In this document: positions 48,647-60,157 of the stretch, one piece after another
Position numbering within the stretch: position 1 is the stretch's first letter
Layout: each line of letters opens with the position of its first letter
Origin: Iris pallida
Taxonomy: Eukaryota; Streptophyta; Magnoliopsida; Asparagales; Iridaceae
Direction: 5' to 3'
Assembly: GCA_029216955.1 (NCBI GenBank)
Contig: JANAVB010009599.1
Coordinates: 3,484,982-3,548,981 of the forward strand
DNA: 64,000 nucleotides
Position numbers and translations under genes: made by a program
Notes under the pieces: generated by a model
Database searches by the model: none
Told to the model about the DNA's origin: nothing
The model's input: the letters and a program-made list of their open reading frames with translations, nothing else

Positions 48647-48658
48647 TGGTATCAGAGC
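48647..48658 (+). other. LARD-B primer-binding site
   Basis: TGGTATCAGAGC, an exact complement of the initiator-Met tRNA 3' end, three bases after the 5' LTR. Confidence 0.95.
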
Positions 48659-51568
48659 ACGGTTTTACGTCCTTGGACTTCACGTCGATTTCTCAGTTTT
48701 GAAAGCTCGTTGGAAATAAAGAAGTATACGCTCTCTCTCGTTATGCCTTGGGATGTTCCATACAATAAGTCTAATATTTTCAAAAGCTCGTACAAGTACT
48801 CGGTTGAACGGGATCGATAGGTGAAGGCCTTTGTGCCGAACCACGACGTACTTGAGTTGGAAGGAACCGATGCTAAGAGTAGCAAACGCAGTGCGTACTT
48901 GAATAACCTAACGCTGACAATAGCGAACGAGTACACGAGACTGAAGTATAGTTCGAACGGGATGGTTATGCACGCAGCCTTTTGGCTAAGTTGTGCCGAG
49001 TATCGCGCACCTAGACTTTATGGTGCAAACGAGTTGCGAGCGAGATTGACTATCGCTCGGACGAGAATAAGGGAGACTTAGAACGTATGTTGATAGAGAC
49101 GCTACTTGACTGGCGCTAAAGTGAACACGGGGAAATGGTTCTTAGATTTTTGAAGAATGAGCGAACGCGCAATTGGACATGTCGATCGGGAGTCTAAATA
49201 ACCTTTCGAGGATTTGTAGAATGACTTGACTCCAAGTGGTGTATGTGATAGCTTCGAAGAAGGAAAAGAGAGAGTGTCGATGACTAGTCGAGTAGCTCGA
49301 ACCCTGAGTGGTGTATGGACGTTATAGAAATTGTTCGAGCGAGACTAAAGGATTTACGAATAGAACGAGTACGTCGGCAAGTGATGATATCGCGCAAGCC
49401 TTAGAACGTGTCACGCTTAGTTAGTCGTGACATCGAATGTCCCGAACGAGATGTCGTTCGGACAACTTGTCAATGGGCAACGCAAGTTAGAAAACGATCC
49501 GGAACGATGAATGAAAACAAATGGTCTTGATCGAGGAAACTTAGAGGATCACGCGCACGATTTTTGATTGATTCAAATAAATTGTGACTTGAGTTTGGAC
49601 AACGATCTTGAAACTAGCTTGAGGAATAGCGATCAAACTTGATCTTGAATATCGAAAAAATTATGGAATATCCAACTCGGACAACAGCATCAACGCACGA
49701 TTCGAAATCGGTTGCAAAGGAAGATCGTCAGGTTACGCATATCGTCGATGGTATTGAGGCGTATCAAAGATCGATATGCGATAACTCGGGGGTACTCTGA
49801 CTCGGCAAATGACGATCGTGCAAATGTCATTGTCCCGTTGGATGCTATACTTGGGATGTTAAAAATGTGTCGAGAAAAAGATAGATTTAGCTCGAGGATT
49901 TTCTAGTGGAACGTATGACGGTCAGACTATCGAATTGAATTGGCTTGGATGAAAATGTGAATGCTTGGATTTGCTTCGTTGACAACCACAACGTTGACGT
50001 TCTTGTCTTATGCGAGCGCAACTCCAGCCTCGCACATGCGTCACGCCGGATTATGGCGATCACTCCGCGTGAGCGCTGATATGGTGATTCATACAGCAGG
50101 AGTGATTGAACTTGGATGGCGTGGCAATCTGATTGCTTCGACTTGTGGTTTAACGCGAAGGTGGACTCGAGAATGAATTTGTGTGCTTGAAGAATTGAAC
50201 TTGAGGATTGACTAGGTCCAATCCGCGTATCGAGAATGGGTTAGTCTAAAACTCAAACAAGAGTTACGCCCCGATGAGAATGATTATTCCGCGGGAGCGT
50301 TGCATGGTGATTCATGAACCGCCGTGGATAATCGAACTCGCGTGAGATTAGGGCGCAATGCATTGTCGAGCTGGATGACCTCGTGATCGAATACATGAAT
50401 TGGTTAGAACTGGTGATTGAACGGAATTGAATATGTGCAACGTAAGTATTGATGCGAATTAGGTGATCATGCTCGATGTTTAGAAATTTGAGTGAAACGA
50501 ACTTGGGTAGAAACTCCCGTACAAGCGAACAAATGGTTTAACCATAGGAATTGGGGCGAGCGTCGTGCAACGGCCTTGCACGATGAGCAACGGACTTGAC
50601 GTGTAACTATGACCTGTGAGATGACCTAGCAGATAGGCGAACGACCCTATGCCGAGTGATTGAACCTGTACAATTGACATTACAATATCGTCTGGACGGA
50701 CGATAGACTTGGGGCAACAAGACTTAGAGTAGGATGGGGAACTGTGAGTGTACGTGAACGACGACGAGATTGGCCCCAAACGAAGGGAATGATAGGAATG
50801 GATGATGCGCAAGTAAAGTTGGGATAACGAATTGAATCATGGATTGGAAGACGTACTCGGTGATAGTGCGATACTTGATCTTGAATCGGCCGGAAATTAC
50901 TTAGACTTGGTCGACCCCGCTAAGAAGAAATCATACTGATTTCGTGGACAAGAGCGCTTGAGAAGCGAATCGAATCATCTCGAGGACCGAGATAAACGAT
51001 ATGTGATACACACATGAGTTCGGTTTTAAATCGAAGTTAGCAAAAACGATCGGCAAATCGAAACTATCACGAGTAGCTTGTCCGACTTCGCTAGTCGCTA
51101 AGCTTGGTTGAAATGTACGTATCCGGGGGACGCCTTGAATGCGTGCACGATCCAAACTCAGCGATATGATGAACTCAAATACAGCTGCAAGTGGGCGTTG
51201 AGATGCGCATGAACGAATGAGTGAGTTGCCTCAGCCTACGACTTTCGTGTTTGACGAATTACAACGCACCTCGTGCGTCCGTTTCAGTCCCATGACACGT
51301 CGAAATAGCAACCAAGTTGAAGAAACACTTGAATTGAATAAGTGCCATCAACTCTAAAATGGATGAAAAGTTATCCAGTAAAAAAAATCGACCAAACGTA
51401 TGCGACACGGAACTTGGAAAGGTACCGAGCATGGTTCGATGCCATCGAGCGATAGAGCCGTTCGATAGAATTGTCTAAGAAATACGCACACGACGTGAGT
51501 TAGGGAACGGTAGGATGACTTCCACTCAGGAAGTCTCGAGGACGAGACTTGTTTTGAGTGGTATATTA
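48659..51568 (+). other. LARD-B internal region with short shared ORFs
   Basis: No recognised domain. Frame 2 holds three ORFs: 48821-49081 (with HAAFWLSCAEYRAPRLYGA), 49712-49906 (with RISSMVLRRIKDRYAITRG) and 49961-50176 (with LRVSADMVIHTAGVIELGW). All have close counterparts in LARD-A. The last 1.4 kb (50177-51568) shows no ORF of note. Confidence 0.5.
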
Positions 51569-53611
51569 TGTAATGACCCGCTCCGCCTTAGCGGAATGCC
51601 GATTCAAACGGCAAATGCAACGACTCAAACGAGCCGTCGACCCGAAGAGTTGGCATCGACCTGATGAAGAATCGATGCGAGACTTACATTGGCCCGACAA
51701 GGATGAATCCAGACTTAGACTTTCAAAGGCGCGCTCGGAGTATCGCTCGGCCGATGCGAACATCGCTAAGGTGGGTGGCTCCGATGAACCTGTCTTTGCT
51801 TAGCCTAGACACATAACAATACGGACACTATTGCTAGAATCGCTAGGCGATAACACTGCGCATGCTAATAAATGAATGACTCAACGCACTTAGCTAAGGG
51901 AATAATCCCATCTTGTACGCTTGTATAGAATATGGAAAGGAACATGGAAAATATGAGGACTCTAGCACCGCGCTCCACGCTCGTGCTACGGCACAAGCTT
52001 ACATTTAAGTTCCTTATGCATTCAACAATGAAACAATGAATGGTTTACAACAATGAAATGGGAAGGCTATCAACATAGTCGTTCCGAGTAGAGTATAGCA
52101 ACATTGAAAGACTATGGGACCGAAGGGTCGCCAAGGCGACTCCCACACATGGAGTTGCATAATGTATGAATGAAAGAATGAATAAATATGTGAATGAATC
52201 AATGAACAAATGAACAAATGAAAGAAGGAAAGAAAGGAAAGAATAAATGAAAGATAAGAAAGGAAAGAATGGTTAGCGACAGGTGTGACGGGCACGTGCA
52301 ACGGGGCTCGCTACTCGCGCTGTACGGACGCCAACCTGGTCGATAACGCATTATGGCTAAGGGTTAGCCTATGGCTCAAAGACAGCCGTTAAGTTAAAAT
52401 GACAATAAAATATGAAATGGTCGTGGACGGCTCGTGCACGAGTGAAAAGGGATTCCAAGGGCAATGAACGACGTTTTCGTGGCCGGCCTAGGCGGAATCA
52501 TGGCCTACGGGCGGACAGAATGTGCGGGCTTGGGCACATAACCAAACGTAGGGCCGGTTATTCAATAGTCTATCAAGGTGTACCAGCCATCACGCTTGAT
52601 AGATGAGAATGCCACAGGGGAAAATGTCCAAAATGGCTGACATGCCAGCGACTGGTGCATATAGATTTAAGTGGGCTTTGCTGGTGGCAATCCACGTGCA
52701 AGTCCTTGCATTAAAATCAAAGTAGTCTAAGTTAACTGAACAAAGCACCTTCTGAATAGGCTTGAATATAACACACAAAATGATCGAGAGAACTTCGAGC
52801 AAACGAGTTAGAAAACACGCCTACGACGCGCTAGAACCTGGGGCAGGGACACGCCCTTGAACACTAATGTTAAGCGAACTACATCAAGTTGTTTCATATG
52901 AATTGTTAACTAACTTGGTTTACTTTGGACAAGGAAGGCCGGACGATAAGTATGGGTAAGTCATGCATGTATTTCCATGCGACACTTGTATTCGACAAAC
53001 ACGAGATAGGCTATGAAATATGCCATGAAACTGATCCTAAGGCAAGATTAGAAAGACAATGAATGATAGACGGTGCACAAAAGTAAATAGAACGTGTTTG
53101 GTAATGATAGCATTGTGGGCGAGCTAGCCTCCCCACCAGTGCATAACAATGTACTGATAACCCCACAGTCTGCTTGCAGGAAGCAGGAAACGTTGGCGGG
53201 TGCGGAGCTTTCCTCGAACGTGCTAAGGCGCGGAGCTATCTCTGGAGCCTTGGAGAGTTGCAAGGAGCTGAAGCACCATATACAGGACATAATGTATCGG
53301 AACATCGCCATGGATCATTCCATCTTGTAAGCCACTTGGTACGCCTTTTATGTTTCAGAGAGAGAGAGCTTGAGCGATTTGTAATATCGGCCTAGCGCCG
53401 CTTGTAAACTTCTTGAATATCAATAAAGAGTTGAATTTGCTTCAATTTGTGTTCATTTTACTTTTCGCTGCAAATGGGGACACCCTGTGCGACTCTGCGG
53501 CCTAGCTCGAATCGACCGTTTCTGGACATAGCCTTGCACGGGCGCAACCTAGGCCCATGCGGCATCATGCCTTAGCGAGGACGATCGCTCCTACGGGAGC
53601 GGGGCGTGACA
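51569..53611 (+). repeat. LARD-B 3' LTR (2043 bp)
   Basis: This is the complete copy. It begins TGTAATGACCCGCTCCGCC with a CCGCT...AGCGG inverted repeat. Tandem GAATGAAAGAATGAA-type repeats lie near 52163-52260. The U5 end has hairpins 53536-53560 and 53587-53600. Confidence 0.95.
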
Positions 53612-53616
53612 CTTGG

Positions 53617-53677
53617 CGTGCCACTCCTTAGGCGATGCGAGTCCCTCCTGGACGTTCTCGGGTGTCGATATGGCAAC
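53617..53677 (-). pseudogene. GYP-C gag N-terminal stub
   Basis: The minus strand encodes STPENVQEGLASPKEWHAK, which continues in frame into 47277 when LARD-B and one CTTGG copy are left out. It lies a few bases from the primer site. No clear ATG is seen; a nearby codon is ATA. Confidence 0.65.
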
Positions 53678-53687
53678 AACGGACCTT

Positions 53688-53700
53688 CTCTATGATACCA
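53688..53700 (-). other. GYP-C primer-binding site
   Basis: The minus strand reads TGGTATCATAGAG, close to the initiator-Met primer site. It lies two bases from the 5' LTR start. Confidence 0.8.
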
Positions 53701-53702
53701 CT

Positions 53703-54138
53703 TGTCACGGACTTAGTGTTTTAGGCTACACTCGATCCGTGCGGCGCATAAGCTTCCTACTCGAAGATCCGTATCAGCCTTTCCGAACCCACATAACTAG
53801 ATCGCTAAGGCGATATTGTGAACAAAGTGGAGCAAAAGAGAGAGATTGGAAGTATGAAAACTTTACTATACTAGAAAGAGATTATAACTTTGGGTGGTGA
53901 GGAACAAATAAGGCCTCCCACTTATTTAGAGTGCCCATAAGGCTAACAAGAAACTTCTGAAAACAAAACATTCCATGGATTATTCTATATCTAGATATTT
54001 ACAATGGAGCTTCTAGTCCATCCAGAAATATCATGGGTCATCTAGAAGGATCTCGGGCCATTTAGAAAGATCTCGGGCCTTCTAGAGGATTCCACCATCT
54101 TCTAGAGAGTTCCGCCATCTTCTACAGAATTCTGTCAT

Positions 54139-54140
<2 letters not shown>
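53703..54140 (-). repeat. GYP-C 5' LTR, truncated part
   Basis: It begins TGTCACGGACTTAGTG two bases after the primer site and follows the 3' LTR copy until TTCTGTCATCT. There it is replaced by (TA)n at 54141-54192. The terminal part of the LTR is absent in this orientation. Confidence 0.8.

Positions 54141-54192
<52 letters not shown>
54141..54192. repeat. (TA)n tract between inverted GYP-C LTR pieces
   Basis: Pure TA. Similar tracts lie at 54410-54460 and 54562-54630. Confidence 0.9.
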
Positions 54193-54196
<4 letters not shown>

Positions 54197-54408
54197 CAGC
54201 TAGAGCTCCATATCACGCATAAAACTTTGCGCCCCATCAAGATGGATTTGCATAACTCTCCACGGACAGGGTTATGCGAAAAGTTTCCAGAATGTTCTAG
54301 AAGACGACAGAATTCTCTAGAAGATGGCGGAACTCTCTAGAAGATGGTGGAATCCTCTAGAAGGCCCGAGATCTTTCTAGATGGCCCAAGATCCTTCTAG
54401 ATGACCAA

Positions 54409-54409
<1 letters not shown>
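54193..54409 (+). repeat. Inverted copy of the GYP-C LTR end
   Basis: This segment is the reverse complement of the last part of the GYP-C LTR. It overlaps by about 110-130 bp with 54030-54140, so the two form an inverted repeat around a (TA)n core. It is bounded on the right by another (TA)n tract (54410-54460). Confidence 0.85.
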
Positions 54410-54463
<54 letters not shown>

Positions 54464-54559
54464 AATGACCTCTAGCCTAGTGGTTAAGAGAGATGCATGC
54501 GGCCCGAGTGGTTAGGAGATTAATTTCTGGTGGAAACGTTCGCCACAATTACCTTCTTT

Positions 54560-54630
<71 letters not shown>

Positions 54631-54632
<2 letters not shown>

Positions 54633-54936
54633 CTTTTATGGTACCTTTTGCTCTTTCTATACAAAAAGAATTAATTTAAAGACAGTTAAATTACGTGAAA
54701 CACACGTTTATTTATATTATTACTATATAATAGGAAAAATTGAAGCTTCACTATATAATTTTTTTCCCAAAAATATCCTTACATGTTTACTAGTTAAAAA
54801 TTTTCATTAAATTTAACATGGCTAGTTAGATAATTATGTATAGAAAAAAAAATTAAAGGGTACTGTTGTTACTTTTTTCAAGTAGTAAAAAATTAAGTAA
54901 ATGTTGTTCACTTTTCTCATGTTAAAAATTAGGGAA
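54631..54936. other. AT-rich spacer, no feature seen
   Basis: This is unique AT-rich sequence between the last TA tract and the first upstream foldback. No ORF or repeat is supported. Confidence 0.5.
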
Positions 54937-55145
54937 TTTTTTAGTTTCGTCCCACTTATTAATATTTTGTACTTACATCACATTTTTTGTGTTTATTAGA
55001 CTTACAAGTTATCTTCGAAAAATATTTATTTTGTCACGAAATTTTTTTCGTTACAAAATGTAGGATATAAGTCTAATAAATATAAAAAAGTGCTATATAA
55101 GTACAAATTTATTTTAATAAATGGGACGGAAGTCAAAAAAAATTT
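54937..55145. mobile_element. Foldback MITE, about 210 bp
   Basis: Left TTTTTTAGTTTCGTCCCA pairs with right TGGGACGGAAGTCAAAAAAA, and the arms continue inward for most of the element (CTTACATCACATTTTTTGTG against its diverged inverse). The target duplication is ambiguous because of A-rich flanks, so the superfamily is not assigned. Confidence 0.7.
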
Positions 55146-55190
55146 AAAATTAAAACTAGTATGAAGTAGGTATAATGCGCGCATATATGT

Positions 55191-55423
55191 AGGGATATTT
55201 AGACTTTGGGTCTCAAATAAGTTTCAAAATTTGTGTTTAGATCTCCATATTATATATAGTTAGTGTTTATGTCTCAAAAGTGTTACTAATGTCTCAAAAA
55301 TGTTACCAAATGTGTCATTAATTATTTTTGATGACACTTATGAAACCTAAATACTAATTATGTATAATATGAAGAACCAAACACAAATTTTAGAACTTAT
55401 TGGAGACCAAAGTCTAAATATTC
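55191..55423. mobile_element. Mutator-like MITE with 9-bp duplication
   Basis: Ends GGGATATTTAGACTTTGG and (inverted) GGAATATTTAGACTTTGG are followed by about 45 more pairing bases per arm. The flanks CATATATGT (55182-55190 and 55424-55432) are identical, as expected for Mutator-type insertion. Confidence 0.8.
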
Positions 55424-55459
55424 CATATATGTGAGACAAAACCTACATTATATTCTCCT

Positions 55460-55995
55460 TAGGGGTGGGCACGGGTCGGGCCGGATCCAAATTTTATGGA
55501 TCCGGACCGGACCCGTTAATTGGCGGGGCGGGGCGGGACGGGTCCAAAAATTATTGGAACCGGTACGGATTCAACCCGTTCGAAACGGGTCCAAACCGAG
55601 CCGACCCGCGGGTCCAAACGGATCCAAAAAAAAATCAAAGAATTATAGAATAGTAAACATTTACACATGTTCTATTATCTAGAAGAACAAAACAAGTATT
55701 ATGTTTTTTCCAATTTCTAGAATTTGTTTACTAAACAATAATGTGTGCTATTATTTATAAATTATAATATGAAAAAAATCAAAATTGATAAATAAAAAAA
55801 ATTATACACCTAGAAACGGGTCGGTTCGGGGCCCGTTTATTTTGAAAATAGGACCCGCCCCGCCCCGTTAGTGTCACACGACCCGTCCCGGCCCGTCCCG
55901 TTTAAATTCTAAATTTTAGGAACCGTCCCGTTTGACCATTATACGGTTCGGGCCGGGTCGGAACCGCGGGTCCTGGACCCGTATGCCCACCCCTA
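55460..55995. mobile_element. hAT-type MITE with perfect 8-bp duplication
   Basis: The terminal repeat TAGGGGTGGGCA is present on both ends, followed by ACGGGTC-type words. The flanks ATTCTCCT (55452-55459 and 55996-56003) are identical. It has GC-rich ends with an AT-rich core and no transposase. It lies only 59 bases upstream of the NPF start codon. Confidence 0.92.
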
Positions 55996-56054
55996 ATTCT
56001 CCTGCACAAACCAACAAGAGAGAGAGAGAGTGAGGGAGGGAGGAGGAGTTAGTA

Positions 56055-56474
56055 ATGGCCTCCTATCCGTTACTCCTTCAAGTAGTCCCTTTGGACGGGG
56101 TCGTAGACTACTGCGGCCGTCCGGTGAGCCGACACAACAGCGGCAGTTGGAGCTCGGCTATCTTCATCCTAGGTAGGATTAAGTTGCTATCCATTTCATT
56201 TCATTTGATTTGATTTGATGATATATAATTAATTAATTGATTGAATATATATGCAGGAGCGGAGATAGCGGAAAGGTCGGCCTACTTTGGCATATCGCTG
56301 AACCTGATAAGCTACCTGACCGACTGCCTCGGCGAGTCCACCGCGGCAGCCGCGGCCTCCGTCAACACGTGGACCGGCACCGTGCTCATCATGCCCCTCC
56401 TCGGCGCTTTCCTCGCCGACTCCTGTCTCGGCCGCTATCCGACCATCGTAGCTTCCTCCCTCCTCTACGTCCTG
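56055..56474 (+). CDS. NRT1/PTR (NPF) family transporter, exons 1-2 only
   Basis: Exon 1 (56055-56172) starts ATG GCC and ends in phase 1 at FIL|G. An 84-base intron (56173-56256, GT...AG) precedes exon 2 (56257-56474), which ends in phase 0 at SSLLYVL before a GT donor. The product is a plasma- or organelle-membrane proton-coupled transporter of nitrate, peptides or other solutes. The conserved proton-coupling motif ExxER is intact (EIAER), followed by [14 protein letters not shown], the first TM helices, and [14 protein letters not shown], the family signature. About 112 of roughly 550-600 residues are present. The remaining exons are not found in the following 7.5 kb. The 5' UTR is GA-rich (56014-56046). 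Confidence 0.88.
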
Positions 56475-57130
56475 GTAATCCCTACTACTTTACTAATTCC
56501 TACTGCAAACGAAACAACAACAAAAAAAAAAAATAATAATAGGAAGGAAGACGGTAGTGGAAAGAGAAAAGTCCACAGGTATAGACTCTAGTTTTTTTTT
56601 TTTTTTTTGTTTTTTTTTGTTTTTAATGGTGTCCATTGTAACGTTTTATGTGGCTTGATCAATTGATCTTCTGTCATCCAGCCAAAATTTTTATATCTTT
56701 CTTGCTGACCACAAAGATCACTCGGATTTGACAGATCTAGCCTAGTTGAGAGACTAGTTGAGTTGAGAGACTACAACTACGATTTCTGCTATTATACAAT
56801 TCTAACTCCAGCTGTGCCTAAACACTTTATGAAATTGGAAAAGAAAAGTCATTTCTTTCCTATGTTCTGATGCCTAAAAAATTAAGGAGGGAAAAAAAAA
56901 TTTCAACAGAAAGAAAATTAAACATAAAAAAAATAATTCCATTCATTCAAATAAGGATTATTTTTCCACATGTAAGTATTCATTTTTCTTTTTCAATTTT
57001 TTTAAATATTCTCAAACACCTGAATTTTTTTTTGATAAGAATAATTCTTTTTTAAAACACCATAAAAAAATTGATTCCTTTCATTTCTTTTCCTTTCCAC
57101 GACCAAACGAGGCTTTTACTTATGGAGTTG
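56475..57130 (+). other. NPF intron 2, unique part
   Basis: It begins GTAATCCC. It contains A-rich and T-rich runs (56519-56540, 56591-56622) and no exon with NPF motifs. Confidence 0.6.
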
Positions 57131-57989
57131 GGGCCCGTTTGGTAAATCATTTTTGGAGTTGGATTTTAGAATGAATTTTATATATTTGGAGCCAAATACA
57201 TGAAATTCTATGTTTGGTTGGAGATGGATTTGGATATGGAAAGTATGACCAAATCCAAATTTTGGATTTGGAAAAAAAGAGGTTGGATTTGGGAGGAAAA
57301 AATCAGTTATTTTTTATAGTTTTGTTAAAATATTTAATTTATAGTTTATTCAAAATTAACTAATAGCTAGTTAAAAATTAGTCATTACTATTATTTTAAA
57401 AAAATATTTTTTTATAAATAAAAATTAGTTATTGTTTTTGATAAAAAATTAACTAATAGTTAGTTATCATAATTATAATCTAAGTTAATAATTGTATTAT
57501 TTAATAATTTATAATAATCTTAATTAATAACTTATAATTTTATTAATCATAATTATAATAAAATTATTAATTATAACTGTAATCTTAATTAATAATTTAT
57601 TAATTAATATCCAATTATAATTATAATTAATAATTTATTAGTCTTATTATAATATTAACTAATAATTATAATTATAATAGCTAATTAATAATTTATTAAT
57701 CGTCATTATAATCATCATTATATCTTAATTAATAATTTATTAATCATTATTATATCTTAATTAATAATTTATTTATATATTATCTTATTAATTATAATAA
57801 TAATTTAATTATTAATCATAACTATAATTATAATTATAATAGCTAATTAATAATTTATCAAATTCTATGTTTGGTTGGAGTTGGATTTGGATTTAAAATT
57901 TATAATTTGGATTTGGATTTGAATTTGAATTTTGGATTACCAAATTCAAATCTAAATCCAAATACAAATTCATTTTACCAAACATGTCC
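57131..57989. mobile_element. Tourist-like element, AT-rich core
   Basis: Ends GGGCCCGTTTGGTAAA and (inverted) GGACATGTTTGGTAAA. The flanking triplets TTG (57128-57130) and TTA (57990-57992) fit the PIF/Harbinger TWA target after one change. The arms pair further inward through TTGGATTTGG-type words. The core (57320-57860) is TTAATTAATAATTTAT-like simple sequence. Confidence 0.65.
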
Positions 57990-58167
57990 TTAGTGGAGAC
58001 ATTTTATTCCTTTCCTTTCCTCCAGATTTTTGATTAATTTACTATTCTTCCCTTTACTATTCTGAACTGCTCCATTTGTCGAGGAAATCGGAGCAGTGCC
58101 TTTCAAAAATTATACAACTGGATGCACGAGTAATGTATGTGGGACTCATTCCACGATGAAATACTAA

Positions 58168-59704
58168 GGTTGCGTTTGGTTCGTTATAATGTAATCGTAA
58201 TCGTAATGGAATTGGATTTGTAATGTAATTGAGTTTGTAATGTAATGAAATTACAATTACATTACTATGTTTGGTTGAAACATGTAATCAAACCATGTAA
58301 TGTAATGTCAATTGCATTCATATGTTTGGTAACGGTTTACCATGTAATGTAATTAAGTTTCTAATTTAATATTTTTTAAAATACAACATAAAATTAAAAA
58401 AGTGGATCCCTAAAAAATTTTAAAAATTTCAAAAGAAAAAAACTAAAAATAAATAATAAATAAATAAGGGGAAAAATGGTTTGTTTTCTGCTAAAAAAAA
58501 GACCAAAAACGAAAAAAATGACAAAAAATAAAAAATACGAAAAATGACAAACCAACAAAACAGAAGGAAAAAAAAACCAAAAATGAAAAAGCGATAAAAA
58601 AGAAAAACGACAAAAAAAAATCAAAAATGTGAAAACCATAAAAAGTGACCAATAATGATAAAAAAATGACTAAAAACAAAAAAATTGACAAAAGACAACA
58701 ATAAATGAAAGGAAAAAAAGACGAAAAACGACCAAAAACAAAAAAAGGATAAAAAACGAACAAAAACGACCAAACACGACAAAAAAAAAAGACAAAAAAA
58801 CGATAAAAAAGAGCAAAAAAAATAAAAAAAACGATAAAAGGAACAGAAATGACAAAAAACGAAAATACGAAAAAAGACCAAAAACAAGAGGGAATTAAAC
58901 GAGCAAAAAACGACAAAAGATTAAAAAAACTAGCAAAAAAAACCAAAAACGACAAAAAAGGGATAAAAAACGAAAAAAACCAATAAAAAATGCAAAACCG
59001 ACAAAAAATGTACAAAATCGACAAAAAAGATTTTTAAAGTGCAAAAGCGACAAAAAAAATGGCCAAGAATGTGCAAAAACGACCAAAAATCGAAAAAAAA
59101 GCCCAAAACGAGCAAAAATGACAAAAAAATAAACAAAAACGAATAAAAATGACAAAAATAAACAAAAACGACAAAAAAAAAACCAAAAACTAAAAAAAGG
59201 GCAAAAAAACGACAAAAAAGGACAAAAACAACAAAAAAGGTCAAAAACGACAAAAAATAAACAAAAACAAAAAAAAAAGGAACAAAAATGACAAAAAACG
59301 ACAAAAAAACGGACAAAAACAGCAAAAAAGGACAAAAACGACAAAAAAAAAACGACCAAAAACGACAAAAACCGACCAAAAACGAACAAAAACGACAAAA
59401 ACCGACCAAAAACGAACAAAAACGACCAAAAACGACAAAAAACAAACAAAACCAACAAAAAATGACAAAAAACGAACAAAAAGACCAAATTATAGCATAC
59501 CAACCTTCCGAAGTTGTAATGTAATTGCGATTACATAGGTTTTATGATGTAATTGAGTTTAGAAGAAATTGATGTAATGTAATCAAACTTGTAATCGCGA
59601 TTACATTACATCTAAATTTTTTTGTCCAACCAAACACCCGAGTTAGATTGACAACGTAATGCCCATTACATTACGTTGTCCAATCCTGCAAACCAAACGG
59701 GCCC
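58168..59704. mobile_element. Tourist-like element carrying an A-rich minisatellite
   Basis: Left end GGTTGCGTTTGGTTCG, right end (inverted) GGCCCGTTTGGTTTGC, with identical TAA triplets at 58165-58167 and 59705-59707. Both arms have TGTAATGTAATT / AATTACATTACA words. No transposase is present; the middle is the repeat described next. Confidence 0.8.
58400..59488. repeat. AAAAACGAC minisatellite, about 1.1 kb
   Basis: Degenerate tandem units of ACAAAAACGACC, 8-14 bases long, are almost free of T on the plus strand. Long ORFs on the minus strand (Phe/Ser/Val-rich) are by-products of this composition. Confidence 0.9.
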
Positions 59705-59707
59705 TAA

Positions 59708-60157
59708 ATATCTCAACCTCAATAATTTCTCAGTTCCTTCTTCATAGTAATCACTGGAATAAAGTTGTATTTATATACAAATTTTTTTGTATATTTTGGA
59801 AACGTATAATGCTTTTATACTTTTAAAAGATTTAAACCAGTACGTAAATTTTAATTATACAAAATTTTAAATATATTTCATATAAATTATTTTAAAAATT
59901 TGTACAAAAAGCGTGGAAAAAATCTGCTTAATTAACTAAATTTGATAACATGTTTAAAAAAATAAAAATTTTAACTACAATATTTTTATTTGTCGAATAT
60001 TTAAATTATTTTTAACATATTTTATTTGTACTATATCAATTTATGTTCGTACTTTTGCCTTTCCATATATTGTTTTTTCATGTGCCCAATTGCTTTAATA
60101 AGAAGTCTCACACGTCTAAATCAATCATCCACACCAATTAATTTTTTTATTATTATT
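59708..60157. other. AT-rich intron sequence, no feature seen
   Basis: This is unique AT-rich sequence, presumably NPF intron 2. No exon or repeat is supported. Confidence 0.5.

Larger units (their letters stand above)
47283..53611 (+). mobile_element. Non-autonomous LTR element LARD-B
   Basis: It is flanked by the perfect duplication CTTGG (47278-47282 and 53612-53616). LTRs start TGTAATGACCCGCTCC and end GGGGCGTGACA. An exact initiator-Met primer site follows the 5' LTR. The internal region (48644-51568, 2.9 kb) has no known domain but is clearly related to that of LARD-A, on the opposite strand. It sits in GYP-C gag. Mobility would need proteins in trans. Confidence 0.94.
39662..54409 (-). 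mobile_element. Ty3/gypsy element GYP-C with gag and protease, pol mostly lost
   Basis: The 3' LTR is at 39662-40193; the 5' LTR starts at 53703 but is rearranged on the right. The primer site, gag and protease are in the expected minus-strand order. RT, RNase H and most of integrase are missing. Insertions inside it are a hAT MITE, a solo LTR and LARD-B. At each junction the gag or protease reading frame continues once the insertion is left out, showing that GYP-C is the older element. No outer duplication can be checked because the right end is rebuilt. Confidence 0.8.

Noticed and set aside
58394..59503. Several long minus-strand ORFs rich in Phe, Ser and Val, possible membrane proteins
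   Set aside because: They are the complement of the AAAAACGAC minisatellite; the lack of T on the plus strand removes stop codons on the minus strand in all frames.
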